A stretch of DNA of 8,301 bases from Bacteroidota bacterium (GTDB lineage Bacteria; Bacteroidota; Bacteroidia; B-17B0; Aurantibacillaceae), in assembly GCA_016702705.1 (NCBI GenBank), contig JADJDM010000035.1:1-8301 (forward strand). The letters are read 5' to 3'. The notes under the pieces were generated by a model, which was given only the letters and a program-made list of their open reading frames with translations, searched no databases and was not told where the DNA came from. Below are positions 1 to 6,126 of this stretch, piece by piece. The first letter of the stretch is position 1, and each line of letters starts with the position of its first letter. A program made the position numbers and the translations under genes.

Positions 1-1
1 A

Positions 2-691
2 ACAAATAAAGAGATTGAAGATAGAGAAAACAATATCGAAAGACAAAGGGAATTAGCGGATAAAGGATTGCAAAACACATTAGCTTTTGAACAACAAAAG
101 TTAGCAGAGGCAGAGCGTAGAAAACAAGACGAAGCTGAAAAATCTATTAAGCGTGAAAAGACTTTGGCGTTCTTTAAACTATTTGCTGCTAATGCTGAGA
201 AAGACCCAAACACAGCGCTACAAAAAACAATAATTGAAAGCTTATTAGCTGATGCTGTTGCTGGTTCATTCTTTAAAGGTACTGAGAAAGTAAGCGAAGA
301 TTTAAAAGGCAATAAAGTACATAGCGGTAAAGATGGTTATGTTGTTGCTGTTGATGGTTCTGAGCGTGTTTTAACGGGCAAACAAAATGAGTTAATAGGT
401 AACATGAGTAATGAAGATTTAGCACGATTAGCTAATGACTATCAAAATGGATTGTTACCAAAGTATGCAATTACTGATAGTATGAGTTCTATGAATACAG
501 CCGAAAAGCTTGTAAGTTCTGCTCAATTACATCAACTTGTTTCACTTAATAAAAATATTGAAGACTTAAAGCAAACTATAATTAATAAAAAGGAGGTATC
601 ACTTGCTATTGATAATTTGGGTAATGTATTGCGTACTGAAATCGAAAACGGGGTCAAACGTGTGGAAATAACAAAGTCTAACAAGTCAAGA
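2..691 (+). CDS. Phage tail tape measure protein, C-terminal part (5' end outside window)
   Basis: The tape measure protein fills the tail tube, sets its length and helps DNA entry. The reading frame is open from base 2, so the gene begins upstream and about 230 residues are visible. The first 50 or so residues are a highly charged heptad-like coiled coil rich in Glu, Lys, Arg and Gln. Next come an Ala-rich hydrophobic helix (near 225-275) and a Gly/Asp segment, DGYVVAVDGSERVL (332-373), resembling the GERVL-type region seen near tape measure C-termini. The end reads LGNVLRTEIENGVKRVEI followed by a basic tail, typical of the C-terminus in Flavobacterium-type phages. A TTG at 68 is only an internal codon, because the frame is open upstream of it. 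No stop separates this protein from the next gene: the frame runs through ATG 692 to 1978. The boundary at 691 is my inference from the protein patterns. Family assignment is fairly confident, the exact end less so. Confidence 0.72.
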
Positions 692-1978
692 ATGATTATT
701 AAACTAAACTTTTACTTAAATAATACGCTTGTTAACCCTCCTAAAAATTGGGAGGAACTTGATATTGAATTAAATTTCGATAGAGATGGTAACGCTATAC
801 AACAAGTTAGTATAACTGACTTTGATTTTGTACGTGAAAACGCACGAACTATTGAGGCTTATAAAACAAATGGATTTCTTTTTGAGGGAATACCATTTAG
901 AATAGAAGTAGAAGAAGGTGCAAATGTTGACGAAGTATTTAACGGATATGTTGACTTAACTGATAACGCAAGGTTTAGTAGTTACGAATGTAATGTTAAA
1001 GCAGTTGAGAAAGAAAATATAGATTGGCTTAATTCTGTTGCTGATAGTTTTACTTTTGATTATTTAGTAAGTATTGGCAACATAACAAGTGCTGATTATC
1101 AGTATATGCCTTATGTAATTAATAGCGTTCCTGACTATAAAGAGAGTGCTATTGCTTTGGTGAGTGCTTACATTGTTATCAGACAGATTAAAATAGCTAT
1201 TGAAAAATGCAAAGATTTAATAGCTGACTTATCAAACCCATTAACAACAATTAGTGCAGTAGTTAAGGCATCACTACTTGTTATTTATTTAGTTGGGTTA
1301 CTAATTGCTTTAGTGAAATTCATTAAGGATATTGTTACAATGTTAATACAGCCTGTTAAATACCATGCTTGTATGAGTGTTAAAACACAATTAGAAAAAG
1401 GATGTGAGTATTTAGGATTAGAGTTTGTAAGTTCAATATTTTCAGATACTATTTTTGAAAAGGCTTATATTATGCCTGAGAAATATTACAATCCTGTAAA
1501 CGTAACGGATAATAGGATATTAGGATATACAACACCTAACACAATCGACCAAAAAGGCGAGTTTAAAGGTACGTTTGGGGACTTAATACGTGTTGTAAAA
1601 AAGCAATTCAATTGTAAAGTAGTTATTCAAAACGGAAAACTTTATTTAGAGCGTAGAGATTACAATATTACTCCACCTCAATACATAGTACCTGATATTT
1701 ATCAGCCATTTAGCACAACAAATGCAGATGAATTTAAGGCTAATTATTACATACATTTTGATACTGATATAGCCGACAAAAATACTCTGCAAGAATATTT
1801 AGGAACTGGCTACCAAGTTATAATTAGACCTCAAATAGTTACAAATGCAGGTTACGAATTAATGAAAGGACTTGAAGATGTTTTCATTCCTTTAGCTTTG
1901 GCAAAACGTAAAACAGAATTAACAGTACCTGAGAAAATAATTAAGGCTTTTTTTACAAGGGTTAGACCTTATAATTAA
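692..1978 (+). CDS. Minor tail protein, N-terminal part (conserved phage family, exact role unknown)
   Basis: The product is probably a distal-tail or baseplate component; I do not know a defined function. The start at ATG 692 is chosen because MIIKLNFYLNNTLVNPP-NWEEL looks like a native N-terminus of this tail family and follows a typical tape measure end, although the upstream frame is continuous. The protein is beta-rich at first (residues 1-110), then has two hydrophobic stretches at about 153-165 and 193-211 (ASLLVIYLVGLLIALVKFI). These could be membrane-active helices or a buried helical hairpin. Another mixed alpha/beta region follows. The open frame stops at 1978, just after RKTELTVPEKIIKAF. 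The next frame (1983-2555) continues this family's usual C-terminus, so I read 692-2555 as one gene of about 620 residues split by an extra T in the T7 run at 1948-1954. The alternative is two adjacent, separately translated proteins. Confidence 0.7.
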   Translation: MIIKLNFYLNNTLVNPPKNWEELDIELNFDRDGNAIQQVSITDFDFVRENARTIEAYKTNGFLFEGIPFRIEVEEGANVDEVFNGYVDLTDNARFSSYECNVKAVEKENIDWLNSVADSFTFDYLVSIGNITSADYQYMPYVINSVPDYKESAIALVSAYIVIRQIKIAIEKCKDLIADLSNPLTTISAVVKASLLVIYLVGLLIALVKFIKDIVTMLIQPVKYHACMSVKTQLEKGCEYLGLEFVSSIFSDTIFEKAYIMPEKYYNPVNVTDNRILGYTTPNTIDQKGEFKGTFGDLIRVVKKQFNCKVVIQNGKLYLERRDYNITPPQYIVPDIYQPFSTTNADEFKANYYIHFDTDIADKNTLQEYLGTGYQVIIRPQIVTNAGYELMKGLEDVFIPLALAKRKTELTVPEKIIKAFFTRVRPYN

Positions 1979-1982
1979 TGCA

Positions 1983-2555
1983 ATGATTAGTATAGTAAAC
2001 GCTTTAATACAAGGTATAAATGCTGTTACAGGAGTTATTAACGACCTTGTAGATGCTTTGGACTTCATAGGCATTAACATTAATTTCTTTATACCACCGA
2101 TACCACAATTAAACTATTCAAGTTTGGTTAATTTAATTGAAAATAGATTGGATATGTTGAAGATTGAAACCGATACAACAAGTAAGGCGAAAATATTTTT
2201 AATGGATTTAGGAACACAAGCTAAATTCAATAAGCTCACAAGTGGAAACGAAACATATTTAAGTGCTAATTACTTGTATAATAACTTTCACTACATTAAC
2301 AGCTTTATTCCTACTAATGATAAACCAAAAGGAAACCAGTATTTAAAATACAATTTTCCTGTTGTTAACGAATTTGGTAGAACTCAATACAATCAAATTA
2401 AGAATAACAATCAAGTTATTCACAATGGTGAAGATGCCATAATTGAGAGCGTAAAATGGAACATAAGAAATCAAAAATGTTCAATGAATTTTAGAGTAAA
2501 TACGTTATTAAGTAGTAACTTTGCAACAACAATACTCGAACCAAATGGACAATAA
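1983..2555 (+). CDS. Minor tail protein, C-terminal part (likely the frame-shifted end of the 692 gene)
   Basis: This open frame gives 190 residues from ATG 1983, but it also reads upstream without a stop through the end of the preceding gene (FLQGLDLIINAM if one T is removed from the T7 run). The N-terminal 30 residues form an amphipathic, hydrophobic helix (ALIQGINAVTGVINDLVDAL). A Pro-rich turn (FIPPIPQL) follows, then a soluble domain with motifs NRLDMLKIETD, AKIFLMDLG, ANYLYNNFHYINSF and a terminal W-N-x-x-x-Q strand pattern. I recognise these as the C-terminal half of a conserved tail protein in Bacteroidota phages, where they normally continue the RKTELT-PEK segment found just upstream. 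No ribosome binding site is visible before ATG 1983. The 3' end overlaps the next gene by 11 nt. It is certainly coding; its status as an independent gene is doubtful. Confidence 0.68.
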   Translation: MISIVNALIQGINAVTGVINDLVDALDFIGININFFIPPIPQLNYSSLVNLIENRLDMLKIETDTTSKAKIFLMDLGTQAKFNKLTSGNETYLSANYLYNNFHYINSFIPTNDKPKGNQYLKYNFPVVNEFGRTQYNQIKNNNQVIHNGEDAIIESVKWNIRNQKCSMNFRVNTLLSSNFATTILEPNGQ

Positions 2556-2763
2556 CGAACTTAAAAAATATGCTGAAGATACTGTAAAAAGTGTTAGTTC
2601 TTTTATGGATGCTGCTTTAAAATCTTTAGATGGATTGAAAAACGAAATAGCAAAAGACCCTAAGAACGTTGCAAATTTAAGCGAATTAATGAAAGCGGCT
2701 GAGGCATCGGAGAAAGTAAACGAATTAAAAAAACATTTAAAAGATTTAAGCAATGGCATTTGA
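2545..2763 (+). CDS. Small charged helical protein (72 aa), unknown function
   Basis: I do not recognise a function. The start is ATG 2545 and not the TTG at 2521, because MDNNELKKYAEDTVKSV is a natural N-terminus and ATG starts are used by the neighbouring genes. The 72 residues are almost all helix-forming (Lys, Glu, Leu, Ala), with two segments that could pair as a helical hairpin or coiled coil split by KDPKNVANLS. There is no signal peptide or membrane segment. The gene overlaps the upstream gene by 11 nt and the downstream gene by 11 nt, so its translation is probably coupled to both. It ends in TGA, whereas the other intact gene ends in the window use TAA. Its position between two tail proteins suggests a small structural or assembly-helper role, but that is inference from location only. 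Confidence 0.72.
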   Translation: MDNNELKKYAEDTVKSVSSFMDAALKSLDGLKNEIAKDPKNVANLSELMKAAEASEKVNELKKHLKDLSNGI

Positions 2764-3508
2764 TTTAACAGCACTTTCTATACAAGATGAATTTGGTAAT
2801 AATGTTACTGATTACTCACGTTGTAATGTTGGGGATAAGCTAACAATTACCTATGATGTTAGTGTGTATTCTTATGCTAAAGCTTCAACATCAAATCAAA
2901 TAATACTTAACTACTCAGGTAGCGGAGTTATTGGATTGAATTGGGTATATGATGCGCAAGGTGGATTCAAAGATTTTAAGATTGGTGATACTTGTGAGCG
3001 TAAACGTTGGACTGATAATGCGGTTCTAAACGCTTCAATTGTTGTAACAGATAAAGTAAATGACCAGTTAATTAAGTTTGATACTGATTTAGCAAGTGTT
3101 GCAGGTACTTATGATGACCCAACGGAACAAAGTATTATTAACTTAAAGGCATCTATTACAGCGTTAAAATACTTTTGGAACTTTATCGAGAATGACGAAG
3201 CGATAAACTACAATAGTAAAATTGATAATTCAATTCAGTTATTACTTGCTCAAAGTGTATTGAGTACCAATACGCAAACAAGTGGAGTATTGGTAGTAGG
3301 ACAAAAATATTATATTTCTGATTATAATGCTGGTGATGACTTTACAAATGTTGGAGGGGCAAACGTAACAGGTAAAATATTTACAGCAACAGGAACTACA
3401 CCGACAACTTATTCTAATGGTAGTACTTTGAATAAAGCTTATGACATGGTTTTTCAAGGAGCTAAACCTTATCAAACTGGCTCTGGCTTTAATTGTTTGT
3501 ATGGGTAA
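2753..3508 (+). CDS. Large tail/appendage protein, N-terminal part (frame broken near 3503)
   Basis: Starts at ATG 2753, overlapping the end of the small upstream gene. The N-terminal 170 residues look like a beta-sandwich structural domain (MAFDLTALSIQDEFGNNV, NVGDKLTITYDVSVYS, a WVYD and RWTDN region), then a helix (ALKYFWNFIENDEAI). Residues 175-226 are an inserted module ending GTTPTTYSNGSTL, also present in the gene at 5463. After the module the original fold seems to resume (DMVFQGAKPYQTGSGF). The frame then stops at 3508, but the +1 frame continues NDTSVIYRQKFKIIHY and leads into the long frame ending at 5401. Removing one G from GGG at 3503-3505 reads LYGNDTSV and avoids the stop. The restored gene, 2753-5401, would encode about 882 residues. 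It is probably a baseplate or distal-tail appendage protein; the precise role is unknown. Confidence 0.7.
   Translation: MAFDLTALSIQDEFGNNVTDYSRCNVGDKLTITYDVSVYSYAKASTSNQIILNYSGSGVIGLNWVYDAQGGFKDFKIGDTCERKRWTDNAVLNASIVVTDKVNDQLIKFDTDLASVAGTYDDPTEQSIINLKASITALKYFWNFIENDEAINYNSKIDNSIQLLLAQSVLSTNTQTSGVLVVGQKYYISDYNAGDDFTNVGGANVTGKIFTATGTTPTTYSNGSTLNKAYDMVFQGAKPYQTGSGFNCLYG
3275..3430 (+). repeat. Shared protein module, copy 1 (GTTPTTYSNGSTL module)
   Basis: Residues 175-226 of the protein starting at 2753. It begins QTSGVLVVGQKYYISDYNAG, continues DDFTNVGG-NVTGKIFTATG and ends GTTPTTYSNGSTL. The same module occurs at 5547-5717 in a different protein. The first 13 bases (CAAACAAGTGGAG) are identical in the two copies. 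The flanking protein sequence looks like one fold interrupted by the module, suggesting an insertion. Such modules are common in Flavobacterium-type phage appendage proteins and are probably surface-exposed beta domains; that role is inference. Confidence 0.72.
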
Positions 3509-3578
3509 CGATACAAGTGTTATCTATAGGCAAAAGTTTAAGATAATTCACTACACATATTTTACACCATTCTTTTAA
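3501..3578 (+). other. Frame-shifted middle piece of the 2753-5401 gene
   Basis: Between the stop of the N-terminal part (3508) and the C-terminal part, coding sense is found in the +1 frame: GNDTSVIYRQKFKIIHYTYF then TPFF, ending at TAA 3576-3578. The original frame resumes downstream as LSPQWTDLVSGINPSYY from about 3575 and runs into the C-terminal part before its first ATG at 3656. Inserting one T in TTTT at 3573-3576 joins FF to LSPQW. The continuous protein reads as a recognisable tail-protein segment, with the KFKIIHYTYF strand followed by W-TDL-SGI-P-YY-NN-CLKQVF. The stretch 3509-3655 is therefore coding, not intergenic. Confidence 0.66.
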
Positions 3579-3655
3579 GCCCTCAATGGACTGATTTAGT
3601 ATCTGGTATTAATCCCTCTTATTACGTAAATAACGACTGCTTAAAGCAAGTATTT

Positions 3656-5401
3656 ATGTTTGAGGCAATGTATAATTATAACGACCCTAATCGTATTATA
3701 ACTTACACAAATGATTTAGACACTAACTATAATAACGAAGGTAATACGGGCGGTTATGGTGAGAACTTTAACACAGGAATAAACCATTATACAATAGGTT
3801 CGGTAAGTTATACAGATAACGCTTCAAATCCAATTAGCGAAATTGCTTTAACTACTGATGAAACTAACTTCACGATTGTATTAAACAATACTGATAATAC
3901 ACCATTTAGTAATAATAACACAAAGTTCACGCTTAATTTTATACGTGCGCCATTTGATGAAAGCGAGTATCAGGGTAATACCAAAACAATGGATGAAAAC
4001 TTTTGTTTTGATAGAGCGCATAATACTGTTGGTTCAGCTTCTGTTGATGGGGATAAGTTTGGTACGGATTGGCAAGTTTTAAAAGATGTTGCTGCTACTT
4101 TTACAAGTTCATCAAGCGTAACAATTACTGGAAAGATAGCGTTTGATTCTAATGTAGTAACCGAAATAAGCCAATCAAATGAATATCGTTATTTAGTTTG
4201 GGTGGCAGTTCAAGACCATACGAAAGTAAGTAATAACAGCGATAGAGAGGCTGTAATAGTTGACATTAATACGTTCTACGTTGATAGTAGTGATACTACA
4301 ATGATAGTAATTGACAATAAATTTATTAACCATGTTCAAAGTGATTTCGATACTGAAGGAACAAGTGATATTTATGATCCACATGTAGAAGATGAGATAG
4401 TAGCAAGGTCAAGATTTTACATAGATAGCAATGGGAGAGAAAGTGATAGTATAGTAATTACTTCTATTGAGGCTTCAATCATTTGTTATAATGAAGATTT
4501 AGAAGAGGATTTCACATTGGATAGGTATTCAGTTAACATGGCTAATGTTGTGCCAAGTGGGGATATTACACAGCCAAATTTTCAAAACATCAACTTAACC
4601 ATTCCGAGAGTATTTAATATACCTACAACAGAGATACGCAAGAACGTTTTAATACAACGTAAAACAACTTTAGATACTGGAGGTTTAGTTTACTTTGACG
4701 TTGTGTTTCCTTTTATGGTACGTTGGGAGTATTGGGTTGCTTTGGCTGGTGTTAACGCTGCATTTTTTGATGCAACAGAACCGAATGATGGATTTAATCA
4801 AGAGTGGTATAACTATACTTTAAATCCGGATTGGGGATGTTATTACCAAATTAAGATTAACGCAAAGAAAAACGGAATACCACAACAATATGTTGAGCGT
4901 GTTTTTATGCCTATTAAAGATTACTTACCAACTCCAGCGAATGGAACTATTAAAACGTACGATAGTAATAATGTTGAACTTTACAATGCGGCAATACCAC
5001 GTAAGTATGTATTGGGGTATGAAGATACTAAGATTGTTGCAACATTTAATAATTTAGATACTGGTTTTGACCCTGATGACTGCGAAGTGGTTATAGGAAT
5101 TGAGGTTTATGAACAAGGTGGAGTGATTGGTAGAAGATCGTTAAGTAGTGTTAACCCACGTTTTAGTAATGTAACATGGTTAAAAAGTATTTCAGGTAAT
5201 GGATTGGTGGTTAAAACAAACCCAACAAGCACAACACTTGCTGCTACTTGCTACATTGATAAGTCTTTAATACCGGATAACAAACCGATTTATTCTATTT
5301 CAGCAAGGTTATATTATCCACCTTTTGGAGGCGATTATAAATTATTGGAAATTGGGACATTGAAATTAACAGAAGATGGGATAGGAAAAGGAATTGATTA
5401 A
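3656..5401 (+). CDS. Large tail/appendage protein, C-terminal part (true reading extends upstream)
   Basis: The first ATG is at 3656, but the same frame is open from 3542 and carries conserved-looking residues (PQWTDLVSGINPSYYVNNDC), so 3656 is probably an internal Met and not a start. The 581 residues are beta-rich with many Asn, Thr and Asp. Near the start is the NYNDPNRI...GNTGGYGENFN motif that I associate with a large Bacteroidota phage structural protein. Further on are Thr/Ser-rich strands, aromatic-rich segments (RWEYWVALAGVNAAFF, EWYNYTLNPDWGCYYQI) and a C-terminal domain with FDPDDCEVVIGIEVYE and ARLYYPPFGG. There is no signal peptide or catalytic motif. It ends at TAA 5401, followed by the only clear intergenic gap. 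Most likely it is a tail-tip or host-contact structural protein; a specific function cannot be read from the sequence. Confidence 0.72.
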   Translation: MFEAMYNYNDPNRIITYTNDLDTNYNNEGNTGGYGENFNTGINHYTIGSVSYTDNASNPISEIALTTDETNFTIVLNNTDNTPFSNNNTKFTLNFIRAPFDESEYQGNTKTMDENFCFDRAHNTVGSASVDGDKFGTDWQVLKDVAATFTSSSSVTITGKIAFDSNVVTEISQSNEYRYLVWVAVQDHTKVSNNSDREAVIVDINTFYVDSSDTTMIVIDNKFINHVQSDFDTEGTSDIYDPHVEDEIVARSRFYIDSNGRESDSIVITSIEASIICYNEDLEEDFTLDRYSVNMANVVPSGDITQPNFQNINLTIPRVFNIPTTEIRKNVLIQRKTTLDTGGLVYFDVVFPFMVRWEYWVALAGVNAAFFDATEPNDGFNQEWYNYTLNPDWGCYYQIKINAKKNGIPQQYVERVFMPIKDYLPTPANGTIKTYDSNNVELYNAAIPRKYVLGYEDTKIVATFNNLDTGFDPDDCEVVIGIEVYEQGGVIGRRSLSSVNPRFSNVTWLKSISGNGLVVKTNPTSTTLAATCYIDKSLIPDNKPIYSISARLYYPPFGGDYKLLEIGTLKLTEDGIGKGID

Positions 5402-5462
5402 TATTTATTAACCGACAACAAACGACTACAATTATATAAAATAATTTAATTATATTTGCAAC
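5402..5462 (+). promoter_or_regulatory. Intergenic gap with a possible Bacteroidota promoter box (TATATTTG, 5451-5458)
   Basis: This 61-nt AT-rich gap is the only clear space between genes in the window. TATATTTG at 5451-5458 exactly fits the Bacteroidota -7 consensus TAnnTTTG and ends 4 nt before ATG 5463. If it is used, transcription would start at or close to the ATG, giving a leaderless or nearly leaderless message. I see no TTG-type -33 element at the usual distance upstream (around 5425-5432 is ACTACAAT), which weakens the call. An 8-nt direct repeat AATTATAT lies at 5430-5437 and 5448-5455, the second copy overlapping the box. No stem-loop with a T-run terminator is evident. Confidence 0.35.
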
Positions 5463-5870
5463 ATGGCAGAAAAAGTAACAGACTATACAGCAAAAAGTCA
5501 AAGTTTTATTGATACAGATTTATTTGATGTGTCAAAACACGTAACACAAACAAGTGGAGCGTTGGTAATTGGCAAAAGATATACTATTTTAGACTTCAAT
5601 ACGGGTGATAATTTCACGAATGTAGCAAATGTTATAAGTGGAGTTATAAATACAACTGGTTGTGTATTTGATGCAATAGGAACAACACCAACAACGTATA
5701 GTAATGGTTCTACTTTAGCTGTTTATGAAACGCAAAGTTATACTTATGCCGAATTAAAAGCTGGTTTAGGCATAGGGGCTAAAGTCTACAAAGCTTTATT
5801 AACTCAAACGGGAACAAGCGCACCAGTAGCAACAGTATTAGTAAACACTTTAAGTGGTACGCCCGCTTGA
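5463..5870 (+). CDS. Small phage appendage protein, N-terminal two-thirds (3' end broken)
   Basis: Start ATG 5463 gives MAEKVTDYTAKSQSFIDTDL, a typical opening for a small Bacteroidota phage structural protein family (DTDLFDVSK region). Residues 29-85 are the QTSGALVIGKRYTILDFN...GTTPTTYSNGSTL module shared with the large upstream protein. After it come SYTYAELKAGLGIGAK and YKALLTQTGTSAPVATVLVN, a pattern I associate with the conserved core of this family. The frame stops at TGA 5868 in NTLSGTPA. In relatives a WSY-x-G-x-G-x-Y segment and a C-terminus ending in VYP should follow. Both are visible downstream but in other frames, so the gene probably extended to 6099 (about 212 residues). The role is probably a minor tail or appendage component; nothing catalytic is seen. 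Confidence 0.68.
   Translation: MAEKVTDYTAKSQSFIDTDLFDVSKHVTQTSGALVIGKRYTILDFNTGDNFTNVANVISGVINTTGCVFDAIGTTPTTYSNGSTLAVYETQSYTYAELKAGLGIGAKVYKALLTQTGTSAPVATVLVNTLSGTPA
5547..5717 (+). repeat. Shared protein module, copy 2 (GTTPTTYSNGSTL module)
   Basis: Residues 29-85 of the protein starting at 5463. It aligns with 3275-3430: QTSGALVIGKRYTILDFNTG against QTSGVLVVGQKYYISDYNAG, and an identical 13-residue end. This copy carries a few extra residues in the middle (NVISGVINTTGCVFDAIG). In the 13 identical residues, 6 of 13 codons differ, including two TCT/AGT serine switches. The copies are therefore not a recent DNA duplication. Confidence 0.72.
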
Positions 5871-6099
5871 AGTTATGATGGGTAGGTGATTACGATTTGA
5901 CTTTACGAGTGAGTTTACATATGCAAAACTATAACACTCCTTTTGGTCTAATGGAGTATAAATGAAATTGCTTAATTCAAACTGTATTACAATGAATTTA
6001 TACATTAAACCGAATTTAATTTTAATACATTTAGTTGATAATACTACATTTTCAAATGATATACTTAATTGTACAATCCTTATAGAAGTCTACCCTTAA
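5871..6099 (+). pseudogene. Frame-disrupted 3' end of the 5463 gene
   Basis: No single frame is open here, yet coding traces remain. Directly after TGA 5868 the same frame reads SYDG and stops at 5883. The next frame reads VGDYDLTL from 5882 and continues to MEYK with TGA at 5963-5965. A third frame is open from 5962 to TAA 6099 and ends NDILNCTILIEVYP, matching the usual C-terminus (IEIRVYP-like) of this protein family. Joining these gives a plausible W-SYDG-VGDYDLTL ... ILIEVYP tail, but at least three changes are needed and I cannot place them all. In 5907-5940 the frame is ambiguous between RVSLHMQNYN and SEFTYAK. This explains the roughly 255-nt stretch before the next gene, which holds no other feature. 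Confidence 0.6.
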
Positions 6100-6102
6100 C
6101 AA

Positions 6103-6126
6103 ATGGCAAGTAATAAAAATATTTAA
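6103..6126 (+). other. Seven-codon reading frame abutting the next start
   Basis: ATG 6103 lies 3 nt after the TAA at 6097-6099 and encodes MASNKNI, ending in TAA directly against ATG 6127 in the same frame. It could be chance, a short leader that reloads ribosomes, or the original N-terminus of the 6127 protein cut off by a lesion. Nothing in the sequence decides between these. Confidence 0.2.

Noticed and set aside
68..70. TTG as start of the first gene
   Set aside because: The frame is open from base 2 with good coiled-coil protein, so the gene begins upstream of the window.
585..607. AAAAAGGAGGTATCAC, a strong Shine-Dalgarno-like run with TTG shortly after
   Set aside because: It lies inside the tape measure frame (codons for KKEVSL), the TTG is in another frame, and Bacteroidota seldom use such sites. 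Chance.
736..755. Inverted repeat CCTCC/GGAGG; similar ones at 7789-7805 and ACTCC/GGAGT at 5936-5957
   Set aside because: Only 5-bp stems, two of them inside coding sequence for conserved residues (NPP-NWEE, PPSTGG), with no T-run. Not terminators.
2508..2774. Antisense open frames here and at 3242-3475, 4193-4384, 5295-5501 and 6171-6407
   Set aside because: All lie opposite well-supported + strand coding sequence, have no family-like features and are explained as shadows.
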